Of a DNA stretch of 64,000 nucleotides, positions 39,020 to 51,530 are shown in pieces. The DNA comes from Siphonodentalium dalli (lineage: Eukaryota > Mollusca > Scaphopoda > Gadilida > Siphonodentaliidae): assembly GCA_032622095.1 (NCBI GenBank), contig CP136066.1:3497784-3561783 (forward strand), in the 5' to 3' direction. The translations under genes and the position numbers were made by a program. Under the pieces are notes generated by a model. The model worked only from the letters and a program-made list of their open reading frames with translations, made no database searches and was not told the DNA's origin. Each line of letters begins with the position of its first letter. Positions within the stretch are counted from its first letter, which is position 1.

Positions 39020-39392
39020 TTGAAGAAAATGGTTAAAGTGATGTGAAACACCCCGGTATGGTGATCAAATAGAAATTGAGAATAATCTTGTTCAATGTAG
39101 TAATTTTTAGAATTATTACATCCAAATAGACAACACACACAGTCATTCTTATGTATTAATTAATGCAGTGACTCTCGATGGCGAAATCGTTTTCGTTATT
39201 TTATCGCGTCCCGAATCAAGTAGTAAATATTTACAATTTAGCGTTGTTCAAACGATGTTTTCTTTGGAGTGTGATGGTCGATTTGCTTCAAATTTTCGGC
39301 GATGTCAGTAGAATGTTACATTCCTCCTGTTGGCATATCGCCCGACTACTAACTTTCAGTTTCACGCACCCGAACAAGTACATAATATGTCT
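39020..39392 (+). repeat. Dispersed repeat, second copy
   Basis: Matches 17825-18200 in inverse orientation and 38715-38905 directly. It ends at the TTAA where a family A MITE is inserted. Confidence 0.65.
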
Positions 39393-39773
39393 TTAAGCCT
39401 TTACCCAACAAACCGGCCAAAAACGGCCAAATAAAGCTGCAACAGCCTAAATTATCTTGGGTCTGTCTCAATAAAACCATACAAATATGGATATCATTGG
39501 AACCGGCTCATTGACCACATTGTGATGGTTACAGTTATGCCCTGTGCCAATGCATTCTCTTATATATGCGAGTCGACCATAGGTCGCCTCGCATATATAA
39601 GAGAATGCATTGGCCTAAAAAAAATCTTTTTTTAACACTTTTTACCATTTTTCTTACATTCTTTAACAATTTTATAATTTGTAATGTGTTAAGCCAATCC
39701 ATTCTCTTATATATGCGAGGCGACCTATGGAGAATGCATTGGCACAGGGCCCTTCTGTTGGGTAAAGGGTTAA
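39393..39773. mobile_element. Family A piggyBac-like MITE, right module partly deleted
   Basis: TTAA plus GCCTTTACCCAACA at the left and TGTTGGGTAAAGGG plus TTAA at the right. The left palindrome is whole (39547-39614). The right one has lost about 20 bp of its second arm (after GGCGACCTATGG, 39730). Confidence 0.85.
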
Positions 39774-40483
39774 GCCCACCACTGTCAAGTATAGTGAAAG
39801 TAATGTACCGTACAACGTTTGCTTTGGTGCCTAAGAAAAACATGTATAACATTGCAAACTGTGGTGCCCAGGTGGTCAAGTTAGCAAGGTGTATGGTGCA
39901 GTAGATCAAGATGGCGGATGTCACGATAACCTAACTGTTATGAAATCTTTATTCGGAGCCTGACATTCGGAGACATAACTCTGTTTCCATGCACTGACTT
40001 GACTCCAGCATGGCTCCATGTCATGTCTAACTGATGTTGGCGGCATTATAGAGTATCTGGATGTCTAGTTTGCAATGCACTTCAAAGGAAGATACTTAGC
40101 ACGACATATCATAAAACAGCGAACGACGATTAAGCGTTTGGCGCGAGCGATATATGAAGATATGTTGGGGATATAAACCGGGCATGAAATACTAACTGAC
40201 TGATTCATATCATCGAGTGAGACGCATAAATTGAAAGCGGAAATCGAGTTCCCCATTAATAAGATTTCCAGTCTGAAATCTACGACAATTAAGTGATTTT
40301 TCCTATCCGTCGATTCGCATTTCTTACGCGATTATTCCTACCCGCCGATTCGCATTTCTTTCGTGGCGTCTTAATGATATGCTCGACTGTCTGCTCTCAC
40401 GATCTTGAATGTTTATCAGTTTTCCGTCCTATGAGGGCGTTGGCATGGTCATTGTTGCAATATACAGGGAATGCAATACTTGC

Positions 40484-40900
40484 GCTGAATAGGTCATTGT
40501 CGGATGGTTTCGAGCAAAAAGACACCCAGGATCTCTCAAACGTGCAAAAAGACACATTGGATGTCCCATACGGGCAAAAAAGACACCCATGATCTCAAAG
40601 TCTCACAACACAACGGGAATTTAGATTAGTCGTCTGCTATATATTTATTAATATTATTATAATTATTTGTTTGTAATCGGAGTGAAATATCAACGGAATT
40701 TAAATGGACAGATATACCATTCACTTTGAGTCTGACTGGCAGCGCAGTTCAGTATTAATAAATCGCAGGCGACTAATGTAAATTCCCGTTGCGTTTGATA
40801 TCATGGGTGTCTTTTTGCACGTTTGGGACACCTTGTGTGTCTTTTTGCACGTTTGAGAGATCCTGTGTGTCTTTTTGATCGAAACAATGACCTATTCAGC
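40484..40900. mobile_element. MULE-like MITE with 9-bp target duplication
   Basis: AATACTTGC flanks both sides exactly (40475-40483 and 40901-40909). The ends GCTGAATAGGTCATTG and CAATGACCTATTCAGC are inverted, and inversion continues for over 100 bp with repeated AAAAAGACAC motifs. Long TIRs and a 9-bp target duplication are marks of Mutator-like elements. There is no coding capacity. Confidence 0.85.
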
Positions 40901-41238
40901 AATACTTGCTGGGTTCGCGTTGCCGTTTGCCAAATTTGCCGAATGCGAAATTAGTTCACAATTTGCGAAAACTACTTTCGTTTGGCAAAAGTTTTGGCAA
41001 GTCAATTGTTTAACGGTGGTGGTGTTTACATAGCTATCCCTCTATGCGTCGGTGAAGCAATTAATTATTTCGATCGTTTGTTTCTTAATCTATGACAAAC
41101 CACAGTTGAACGCGTGCAATACTAATAATCAACTACTTTCATATCGACAGTAAACGCCGTTCAAACAACGATTGTTTAAATATCCGTGACGCCACATGCA
41201 GTCGCATACAGGATTTGTATATGAATACCGAATTCAAT

Positions 41239-42203
41239 TTAACCCTTTACCCAACAAACCGGCCAAAACCGGCCAAATAAAGCTTCAACAGCCAGGGGGG
41301 GGGGGTCGGAAAAAAATTTCAGGCACGTATGGCATTTTTTCCCTTTCGATCATTTTTTGTACCCACCCACCCCCACCGCCAAATTTTTTTCCGTTTTCGG
41401 CAGTTTTTTCCGACCATTTTTTGACACCCACCCCCCTTTTAACACTAAAACAGAAATTTGCGGGGGGGAAATTCACTGTAAACAGCTGTATATGAATTTC
41501 TGTGCATACTATTTATCATGGATGTTAACATGGACATGTAAATAGGAATGAGTAATTTTGAGGTCATTCGGCCAAAAAAACATGGCTGCAAGCGGCCATC
41601 TTGGATTTCAAAATTTGCAACAAAATACAACACGATAACTGCCTGCAGTCAGTTTACCAGTTAGAATTACATTATTTCTCTCATTCAAACTGATTCAAAG
41701 TGGTTTTGAAGCCCAACTCATTGCCAAAACACTAAAAACAAGCAGGAATTTTTTTTTTTAGTTGCGGAAAAAATTGGTTGTTGGTGGCTTTGACCACCCA
41801 CCCACCCCGGCATACGTGCCGGAAGAAATTTGTTCACCCCCCCCCCCTGCAACAGCCTAAAATATCTTCGGTCTGTCTCAATAGAACCATACAAATATGG
41901 ATATCATTGGAACCGGCTCCTTGACCACATTGTGATAGTTACAGTTAGCCCTGTGCCAATGCATTCTCTTATATATGCTAGTCGACCATAGGTCGCCTCG
42001 CATATATAAGAGAATGCATTGGCCTAAAAAAAAAATCTTTTTTTAACACTTTTTACCATTTTTTCTTACATTCTTTAACAATTTTATAATTTTTAATGTG
42101 TTAAGCCAATGCATTCTCTTATATATGCGAGGCGACCTATGGTCGGCTCGCATATATAAGAGAATGCATTGGCACAGGGCCATTATGTTGGGTAAAGGGT
42201 TAA
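41239..42203. mobile_element. Family A piggyBac-like MITE carrying a nested hAT-like insertion
   Basis: TTAA plus CCCTTTACCCAACA on the left and TGTTGGGTAAAGGG plus TTAA on the right. Both hairpin modules are present (41955-42023, 42104-42171). Without the 41294-41857 insertion its length would be about 400 bp, like the copy at 27439. Confidence 0.85.
41294..41849. mobile_element. hAT-like MITE nested in a piggyBac-like MITE
   Basis: Flanked by the 8-bp direct repeat CAACAGCC (41286-41293 and 41850-41857). Ends are AGGGGGG... and ...CCCCCCTG, with inverted GGCACGTATG/CATACGTGCC further in. An 8-bp target duplication and CAGGG-type ends fit hAT. The uninterrupted host sequence is seen in the sister element near 62400. 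Confidence 0.8.
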
Positions 42204-42900
42204 GACGGGTCCATGAATCCTGAATACGGGTGTGAGTCTCGCGTGATTTCTGAAAATGGCATGAATAATGCGTACCTAAAAGAGGGGGGGTGGCACCCAT
42301 ACACTCTTGAAAATCAACAACGAGTCGCCAAGTGGAAGCACAATAGTTTTCTATACAAAAATTGTTGTCATGAGTAAAGTTATATCCAGCAAATGTGCGC
42401 CAAATAAATATATACAACAGGCTTCTTTTGGGAATTATAGGGAGGCACCTCAATCATGAATTCCGAAATAATCTAAATTCAAACTATCAATTTGAATGGG
42501 AAAAGCATTGGCATCTTTAACCAGTGCATACTATAATACGATGACCACACTTGTTCAACCTCACAATATGAGATATGTGTTCTAATTATGAAAATAATTG
42601 GCTTAAAACAGAAGAACCAAAACCCCTTTTAGAGGTAGATCGATAGAGAATTCGACGAAAAATGTTTGCAGAAAGCGCGCTAACTTTATTATGAACCAAC
42701 TAGTGGTTCATTTGTGATTTATTTTATTACAGACAGTCATGATTTCATATAGTAGACCTTGATTTCCTAAGCTAAATAATGTAGTGTGTTTTTTTTAAGT
42801 ATGTCCTCTGTCAGCTCACAAGCCTATAAAAGCCTTGTTTTTTAAACAAATTTATGTTTTACATAACTAGAAAATATCGTATTATGATGATAAACAGGTG
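42204..42900. other. Intron 3 sequence without recognised features
   Basis: No exon or clear repeat is seen in this stretch. Confidence 0.4.
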
Positions 42901-42907
42901 TTGCTAA

Positions 42908-43205
42908 AGTATGCCGTGTCGGAGTCAGATGAAGCGGCTCGTACCCGTTGTCGTATTCAGATGAAGCGACTCGTACCCGTTGTCGGAGTCAGATTAAGCG
43001 ACTCGTACCCGTTGTCGGAGTCAGATTAAGCGACTCGTACCCGTTGTCGGAGTCAGATGAAGCGACTCGTACCCGTTGTCGTATTCAGATGAAGCGACTC
43101 ATACCCGTTGTCGTATTCAGATGAAGCGACTCGTACCCGCTGTCGGAGTCAAATGAAGCGACTCGTACCCGTTGTAACTCGCGATGAAGCGACTAGTACC
43201 CGTTG
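42908..43205. repeat. 32-bp minisatellite, about 9 copies
   Basis: The unit contains GTCGGAGTCAGATGAAGCGA followed by CTCGTACCCGTT. Variants have GTCGTATTCAG or TTAAGCG. The last units degrade. Confidence 0.92.
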
Positions 43206-45065
43206 TATATCGCGCATTCTTTTTGTCTTCCCTGGCTCATTCAACACAACGCTTCAATTTACATCAAGGCGAGTCTGACCAATCATAAGAAAAACGTAAA
43301 CCTCGGAATCATAATAACTGTACAACGGCTAAAATGTCACAACTGTTGCACTGCATGTTCGAGCAGCACGATATGACCAGCGGCACCGAGTCGTCGAGTG
43401 GCGTGTTCGGTCGGTGCGCTATAATTGTACGACACCGAGCGGTCGCCTTTAAATGGATCGATCCCGGCTTCGTGGAATGATCCGATGTTACTTCGTCACA
43501 TCACGGAATTATAGCCGCGGGCCGTGACATTCAATGTGGCTATAATTAAGATACGGTGTCCCACGCGGGCTTCACAGAACGCACATTCCGAATGTCACGG
43601 TCTGTAAAGGTCGCGACAGAGATCAACTCGCATGTAGAATTCTCCTCCCAACAGGACTATTACATAACTTAGTGCCATTTGGAAATATGGATAACATATA
43701 AGTACACATATACTAAGATTTCCTTCGTGGATACGTACAAGTTATATAAAGGGTCGACACCGAGACGACGAACTGCAGCCCGTGCCTCCAATATACATTT
43801 AATAAATATACCATGGCTAGGAGTTTACTACTAAAGCGATAATGTTTTTTTGACTGTTTTTTGGATGATACAACTGTTTAGAAATCCACGGATGGTAGTA
43901 CATTACGTATTGTATGAAGGTATATGTTTTATGCTATTGCTGTGGGTATCGGTGACTCAGTCAGCAAGGGGCGCTGCTCCAGACCGACTCGCCATCCATC
44001 GATGGCGATATGTGTTAACTTTCTGGTGGAGTCATCGCTGACTCTGTACCCATATCGCTATCTGGGGGAGTTGTCAGTTGGTCGCTGTTTCCAGCGGGCA
44101 CAATCGGTCGTTCTTCCAGCCAATGCAATCACTGCTATGTTTATCTTAGTGCACGGACTTTCCCTCCACCAATAAAACTGGCAACGTCGTGATATTCCTG
44201 GCTGCTGAAAGCGACAATAAATCAAAAATAAATACATATATGTTATTACGCGCGCCGCGTGTATGATAATGCCCAAATTCTGTTTCGCCTGGGCGCTGGA
44301 ATTTACGCTGGGGTTTTTATTTATAGACATTGGGAATTTTTGGGACGGATTTAAAAGTCGAACTGCGCGACCCAGATGCCGAGTCCGGTAAAAGTTGTAG
44401 TTGGGTATTTCAATTTCGTTTATTGTCCTTTACATTATTATGTCAATAATGTCGAGTTTTGGTTTGTGACAAGCTATGTCCATTACAAATAAAACAAATG
44501 AAAAAGATAACTTGTAAGTCCTGTACACGTATTTAAACTTTTATAGATATTTTTTCGTTCTTCAGCCCACTGAGGGTTGTGGTCGGAGACGGCCGAGTCG
44601 GCCGCCGGTTCGTTAATTAAGTGTTGGTTGTTATTGTTATTTTAACGGAATTCTGAGTTGGTCATTCGCGAAACCAATATATTTTATATTCTATAATTAC
44701 AAACATAGGTATATAATATATTATCTTAGCGCGTTACCATTTCTGACTATGGTTTTCTTGTTCTGATGTTGTTGTCGGTTGTCTCAGTCTCCCTCCTGTG
44801 TCCTTAGATTCCAAGCCTTCTGCTCGATATACAGAATAGCGTGAACCTCTACGCCACATTGGTGATCGATATAACCCCAATACGGAACACACCATTATAC
44901 CCCGCGAGAGGCATTTAGAAGATATCGCCAGGAGGAAATTGAACGCACCAAATCTCTTCAAGACGGTGACAGATCACGTCAATCAGCCACGAGAACACAA
45001 TATGAGGACAGACATCGGAGTCTTTAAATTCGACGAGGATATATCGGATAAATCTCAGCGCCAAT
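43206..45065. other. Intron 3 sequence without recognised features
   Basis: GC content is somewhat higher around 43330-43620. I find no exon or recognisable element; short open frames carry no domain. Confidence 0.4.
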
Positions 45066-45074
45066 CCTCCTGAA

Positions 45075-45450
45075 TAGATGTGCTGCGATATATACCATGT
45101 CATTTATATACAGTGATTGCTGCGATCTATACCATGGCATTTATATACAGTGAGTGCTGCGATCTATACCATGGCATTTAGTGATGTGCTGCGATATATA
45201 CCATGGCATTTAGTGATGTGCTGCGATCTATACCATGGCATTTAGTGATGTGCTGCGATATATACCATGGCATTTAGTGGTGTGCTGCGATCTATACCAT
45301 GGCATTTAGTGAGGTGCTGCGATCTATACCATGGCATTTATATACAGTGATGTGCTGCGATATATACCATGGCATTTAGTGATGTGCTGCGATATATACC
45401 ATGGCATTTAGTGATGTGCTGCGATCTATACCATGGCATTTATTGATGCG
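45075..45450. repeat. 32-bp minisatellite, about 11 copies
   Basis: The unit contains GTGCTGCGATATATACCATG and GCATTTAGTGAT. Longer copies carry TATACAGTGA. Followed at 45465-45620 by two copies of a unit with TTTATGCCACGATCTTTACA. Confidence 0.9.
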
Positions 45451-45936
45451 TGTATTTTGTTTATGCCACGATCTTTACAATGCTATGGATAAACACTTTT
45501 CCGTTCAAATTGTATGGCGAAAGTTTAATCCACTCTGAGAAGTTTATGCCACGATCTTTACAATGCGATGGATAAACACTTTTCATTTCAAATTCACTCT
45601 GCGAAGTTTAATCAACAGTAGGCACGTTTAATCAACAGGTGTTGGTTAACTGTACAATTTAAATAGATTGCTTTATTTATATAGTAAGATAGGCGATCGT
45701 GGTATAAATATATACACGAGGATATACCCGTCCGGATAAGTCTGACCGCCAGTCTTGAATCAATGCGCTGTCATTTAATGTCATTTAATGAAACACATAA
45801 CTGTATCTACACTGTCAAAAAAATCCGTAATTTTTACGGTATAATATACCGTTAAATTAATTATATTACTACCCGCGATCAGAATATGTACTATGTACAT
45901 GTAATCTCAAAATATCAGGAGAACTGATGACTTTCC

Positions 45937-46037
45937 ACACTGTAAGAATTATCCGTAAAATAATACGGTAGAAAGTACTGGTCCTATAATTGCCGGTACT
46001 TTCTACCGTATTATTTTACGGATAATTCTTACAGTGT
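45937..46037. mobile_element. 101-bp hairpin MITE
   Basis: A near-perfect palindrome from ACACTGTAAGAATTATCCGT to its complement, ending ACAGTGT. The loop is about 12 bp. Related CACTGT and CCGTAA sequence occurs near 45810-45850. Confidence 0.8.
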
Positions 46038-46187
46038 ACATGTATATTTTATTATCAGCTTATAATCGATAGCATTTGTGTGAATCTGACAATTTATTGC
46101 GAACCTTTTCGTTATGATCTCACAGTTACATGTGTATCATTTATTCCTGTATTTACTCTTGGTTCAGAATAGTTTGCAATACATTTA

Positions 46188-46354
46188 GGGGATAACAGTG
46201 TGATGTTTTGTGATTTCGGAAAGGTACATGGCGAATATACTGTGGCAAATTTAGTTAATGGGCGACGGCGGAGCCGGAGCCCATTAACGGGTATTTGCCA
46301 CAGTATATTCGCCATGTACCTTTCCGAAATCACAAAACACCACACTGTTATCCC
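46188..46354. mobile_element. Long-stem hairpin MITE, copy 1
   Basis: A palindrome with ends GGGATAACAGTGTGATGTTT and the complement-like AACACCACACTGTTATCCC. The arms contain GAAAGGTACATGGCGAATAT. It is part of a tandem duplication with copy 2. Confidence 0.8.
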
Positions 46355-46562
46355 AATTCTAGTGCTCTTCGAACTTTAAAACGTTATTTAGACAAACAAA
46401 TGCCTCGTAATTATCAACGAAATGTGCGGCCATAGAAAACACTCAGCCAATTCACGACTTTTTATTTTAAATTTAATTCGCTAGATAAAATATAGTCCCT
46501 CAATTACCATCGCTCTTATCGTTAAAAATGCTGATAAACATGAAAAATTGCCACTTCAATTA

Positions 46563-46730
46563 GGGGATAACGGTCTGGTGTTTTGTGATTTCGGAAAGGT
46601 ACATGGCGAATATACTGTGGCAAATTTAGTTAATGGGCGACGGCGGAGCCGGAGCCCATTAACGGGTATTTGCCACAGTATATTCGCCATGTACCTTTCC
46701 GAAATCACAAAACACCACACTGTTATCCCC
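46563..46730. mobile_element. Long-stem hairpin MITE, copy 2
   Basis: Almost identical to 46188-46354, and the following roughly 200 bp are also duplicated (46355-46560 against 46731-46935). The duplication therefore copied the element with its flank and was not a second transposition. A diverged partial relative lies near 47150-47240. Confidence 0.8.
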
Positions 46731-46935
46731 ATTCTAATGCTCTTCGAACTTAAAAACGTTATTTAGCCAAACAAATGCCTCGTAATTATCAACGAAATGT
46801 GCGGCCATAGAAAACACTCAGCCAATTCACGACTTTTAATTTGAAATTTAATGCGCTAGATAAAATATAGTCCCTCAATTACCGTCGCTCTTATCGTTAA
46901 AAATGCTGATAAACATGAAAAATTGCCACCTCAAA

Positions 46936-48036
46936 TAGAAATAAATATGCACAACAATTAGTTTCTGCGTGTACCTGATGTCTTTTTCAGATGTTTACCA
47001 CTTACAAATTGCTGTTTTCATTTTACCGCGAACTTGAAGTTGAATTGAAACAATGGGAAATTGTTTACTCAATGCGATGAATTTCACGCCTGTCGCGGTT
47101 TCATGTCAAGAAATTTGGTCAAATGATATCGAGACACTGGCATTGGTGGGATATAACGGTGTGGTGTTTTGTATTTTCTGATAGTACATGTACACATGGC
47201 GAATGTACTGACTGTCAATTTTCGACAAAAGCGACGACGCTGGTTTGTTTATATAGCAACGAGCTAGTAACGGAAGTCAGTGGCAAGGGCGCCAACTCTA
47301 TAATCTACTCCGTAACGTCGCCGGCATGTACTGCGTAAGGGTGACGTCATGGAGTGAAACGGAACAGTGAGCGGGGCTGCATTGGGCCGAGATTAGGAAT
47401 TCAGCTAACGGCAATATTGGCGCGTAGGAATATCTAACATTGAAGCGGTGAACCGGACTATACATTGCGACAGGTTATTGAATGAATAACCCCCCGCAAA
47501 TATGTGGTGTTTCCGGGGGTATATTGGCCTAAGTGCATTAGAATTACTCTTATACACTAACTGTGTTTATCCCATGTTCTGAAGAGTTTAAAATAAATTT
47601 GATTGTATCTAACCGCTTTATATACTTCAGGTACTGGTGTGTTTGTCAGGAGTTCCTACTCTGGGATACTATTTATATATATACATTCATCCGTTATGCC
47701 AGTAACTGTATTTACAGTCGCAGCACAGCTGTAAGCAATTTAGCAATCATTCCGTAGTAGATTGCCGCGGTGGGTTTGATCATTTTCATTTGTATTATTA
47801 TTTGAACGCTATAGTATTACTTTTCGCCATGTTTGCTATTTGATTGTTTATTCATTATGTATTATCAGCAACCTGTCCTTATTTATGGATGTTCTTGCTA
47901 ATAAATTATATTCTATTCTATTCATCCCGACATCGTCGAATCACTTTATTTACTCCAGGCACGGGATTTTCCTGAATTGACTACACGCAAACATATACCT
48001 CCATATATTAGTATACAATCCCTTTATTTCATGCAG
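46936..48036. other. Intron 3 end, with possible retroelement 3' tail
   Basis: 47760-47935 ends with TTGCTAATAAATTATATTCT and repeated TTCTA, resembling a LINE 3' UTR with short tail repeats. No coding part is seen. The rest is unassigned. Confidence 0.35.
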
Positions 48037-48136
48037 GTACTGAAGAGTTTCCCGGAGTGCCTACAAGCGGATATATGCCTTCATCTCAACCGAAACTTAC
48101 TCAACAATTGTTCCGCATTCAAAGAAGCAAGCCCAG
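48037..48136 (+). CDS. erg: ERG channel exon 4: C-linker to CNBHD junction
   Basis: A 100-bp exon encoding residues 378-410 plus one base. [18 protein letters not shown] is near-identical to the hERG segment after DMNAV. The acceptor is TTTCATGCAG and the donor GTAGGTACC. Phase 0 enters and phase 1 leaves, agreeing with both neighbours. It is the C-linker segment that leads into the cytoplasmic gating ring. No unusual residues are seen apart from Asn-rich positions near LLNNC. Confidence 0.95.
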
Positions 48137-50489
48137 GTAGGTACCGTGAACGGATGCGAATTACATGGAGAACATACTGCGATAGTTCATTAGTTCAAAA
48201 GACATCGTTCATTAAAAAGTAATTGTATAAGGTTCCTGCACTGCAATATCTACAGATACAGACTGTTTGTACAGTGACAACCACCGATCAATCTTTACTA
48301 GATCCTTTGATCTAAAATAGATCAACCGTTCTTCCTGACATACATGTACAGGGAGTGCCCATGTAAGAGAGTTCTCTAAATTTCTTGAATATTGAATGTT
48401 GTTTGTTTGAAAATATGTACCAGTACTAGTAGATCATGCCATAATTCGCTACTTTAGCTACATGTACGCCTGTAGAGATCATATCCCACCAGTACAAAAC
48501 CTGGGAACTGTTTGATGCTCTAACCTGTTCTGATGGGGAAATTTATAACAGTGAACAAACAAGACATGGCTTAATTATATTTCTTGTTGAAATGGACTAC
48601 GTATCTCGTTTTGTCCATTATAGTGGGATGAACACAAATTGAGCTGCAGCTACAATTTTTTCTTTATGTACATGTCTGTATTAATTTTGGGCATACCGCG
48701 GAAAAGCACAAATATAATTGACGTGTATTAGATGTGTGCCAGTATTATTCTAATTATAATTAGTCACCATCTGATGATCGCGATATCGGTCGACGAGATA
48801 CCGACAGAACGTGTCCGTGTTGTTGTCTGCGTTTTCCCGGTTGTTACAACCCATGTCCACATTCGCTTCTTGAATATCGTTCCATCTTCGTGACAGAAGT
48901 TCTAAAAACAAAAAATGTTCAGCATGTATACAATGCATTACTTAATTAATTATTTCCAATGCCAGATAAGACAACATGGTATAATGCTTCAAAAGTAGAT
49001 TTCAAACCAAAATGTTGTTACCGATTCAAAGACATTAATTCGGGAAAAGCTATTGTTTGGCTGACAGCCTGTTAGGAACAAAGCATTTAGGTAATGTATC
49101 TAAATTATCTTACCGACTGCCTAATCAAAAGAAAATAACCAGTATACAGCTTAAGCGTTTTGACGATTAGGCTGGTCAAATGTTAGAGCTTACATTTTGC
49201 TGTCTCGTGAAGTTTGATTATGTGCAGTTTCAATGTGTAATGTTCCCTTTGAACAGCGGTCACAATTCAATCAACGCCACCGTTACGGTACGATATTTCC
49301 GTGGTACGAAATACTTTCGTCGCCTAATTTCGTCTTGAATGTCGATCTATTCAGCGCTTTTTAGTTAGCTTTCCGTCTCCATGTGGGGTAAAACAAACTT
49401 TAGCCAAACGTTTAGCCAAATGAAATTCGAAACAGATTGGCCATTGGCTAATTTGGCTACCGTCAGCGCAAACCCTGTTGACAGGAGGTCCAGTTTATCT
49501 ATGTAAAATTATTATATCATACTCACACCTATACTTTTCGGGTAGACTGGGTAGGATATACACAATGTCAAACAAGTAATGCGAGTATTCTAACGGTTGT
49601 ATCCATGTCTGTTTGAAAGCCGTGCGAAAATATTGCCACTGTGTTGAGTGTTTTGCTTATTGTACACTCCGTATGTACTGTATTTATAACAACAATTTAA
49701 TCGCGGTAGTTTATTTCTGGGAAAAGTGACAGGAACCCTGTTGGTGAATTCTTGTTTTGAAATGTTCATCATGATACACTATTACTAACTGGGAATGATG
49801 TGAACAAGAGGTCGAACAAACATCTCCATGTTTCCTACAAAATCTCAGGGCCGGTGTATCTATGTCATAGTTAACGTCACATCTTTAGATGTGTAGTTTA
49901 TATACGTCCGGTGGTCGTTATAAGCTCTTTGAAGACGAACTTACTTTGTTCGATTCAGCGCCAACATTCCTATTTGTACTAATTATCGTCGAAACGAGCG
50001 CGGAATATAAAACTGCTTCGATGTTTAAATTTCAGAATCTCGAATGTATCTATATATAGGTGACGTCAAAAACTCAGACAGACTATAATTATACGCAATG
50101 TGGTCGTCAGTGTAGCCTTGCTGTTGGCAATATCCCACATACACAGACACATACATGTGCAAATACATATACGTACGTGGCTTATATTTATTGCATTTGA
50201 TCAATCAATGATCTATTTTCCTTCGATGCGTATTAAATATATAATCTAAAACATGGGAGAAACAGTACATGCATGCATGCATGCAAACGGGCAACCATAC
50301 ATTACCCAGCTACATATAACATTGTCATACACTATGCTAGCTATATATGCATGGCATATGTATGCATTTATACATCTCACTTCGACATACATACATCTCA
50401 CATTGTCATATCATATGCTAGCCTGTGCATGACCTGTATACTAATCTTGCACTGCCCTATCCGATGTTAACCAGTTTTGTGTATTTCAG
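48137..50489. other. Intron 4 without recognised elements
   Basis: A 2.35-kb intron. I see no exon or clear TIR element. 49385-49480 and 40910-41010 share loosely repeated GCCAAA/TTTGGC words. Confidence 0.5.
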
Positions 50490-50642
50490 GTTGCCTTCGT
50501 GCCTTATCTATGATGTTCAAGACGACACACGCTCCACCGGGGGACACATTGATCCACCCGGGGGACATCCTTACCAGTATTTTCTTCATCCAGCGAGGTT
50601 CGCTCGAGATTCTTAAGGACGAGACGGTGATGGCCATTCTAG
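50490..50642 (+). CDS. erg: ERG channel exon 5: CNBHD beta-roll, first half
   Basis: Encodes completion of Gly411, residues 412-461 and one base of 462. The acceptor is TGTGTATTTCAG. Family signatures [28 protein letters not shown] and MAILG are all present. In ERG channels this domain does not bind cyclic nucleotide productively; its pocket is filled by the channel's own C-terminal strand. The donor GTGAGTGTG at 50643 is the first of dozens of near-identical donor-like sites, since the intron continues as a minisatellite of the same motif. Read-through meets a TAG after eight codons, so failure to use the first donor would truncate the protein inside the CNBHD. Confidence 0.95.
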
Positions 50643-51530
50643 GTGAGTGTGTGCGTGTCTAGGTGAGTGTGTCTAGATGAGTGTGAGTGTGTATAGGTGA
50701 GTGTAAGTGTGTCTAGGTGAGTGTGTCTAGATGAGTGTGAGTGTGTATATGTGAGTGTAAGTGTGTCTAGGTGAGTGTGTCTAGGTGAATGTGAGTGTGT
50801 TTAGGTGAGTGTGCGTGTGTCTAGGTGAGTGTGTCTAGGTGAGTGTGTCTAGATGAGTGTGAGTGTGTATAGGTGAGTGTAAGTGTGTCTAGGTGAGTGT
50901 GTCTAGGTGAATGTGAGTGTGTTTTGGTGAGTGTGCGTGTGTCTAGGTGAGTGTGTCTAGGTGAGTGTGTCTAGGTGAGTGTGAGTGTGTATAGGTGAGT
51001 GTAAGTGTGTCTAGGTGAGTGTGTATAGGTGAGTGTAAGTGTGTCTAGGTGAGTGTGTCTAGATGAGTGTGAGTGTGTATAGGTGAGTGTAAGTGTGTCT
51101 AGGTGAGTGTGTCTAGGTGAATGTGAGTGTGTTTAGGTGAGTGTGCGTGTGTCTAGGTGAGTGTGTCTAGATGAGTGTGAGTGTGTATAGGTGAGTGTAA
51201 GTGTGTCTAGGTGAGTGTGTCTAGGTGAATGTGAGTGTGTTTAGGTGAGTGTGCGTGTGTCTAGGTGAGTGTGTCTAGGTGAGTGTGTCTAGATGAGTGT
51301 GAGTGTGTATAGGTGAGTGTAAGTGTGTCTAGGTGAGTGTGTCTAGGTGAATGTGAGTGTGTTTAGGTGAGTGTGCGTGTGTCTAGGTGAGTGTGTCTAG
51401 GTGAGTGTGTCTAGATGAGTGTGAGTGTGTATAGGTGAGTGTAAGTGTGTCTAGGTGAGTGTGTCTAGGTGAATGTGAGTGTGTTTAGGTGAGTGTGCGT
51501 GTGTCTAGGTGAGTGTGTCTAGGTGAGTGC
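50643..51530 (+). repeat. Donor-derived minisatellite filling intron 5
   Basis: Starts at the exon 5 donor. The motif CTAG|GTGAGTGTG recurs dozens of times as GTGAGTGTGTCTAG and variants (TATAGGTGAGTGTAAG, TTTAGGTGAGTGTGCG). A higher-order unit of about 110-150 bp is visible. Each GTGAGTG resembles a consensus 5' splice site. Confidence 0.95.
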
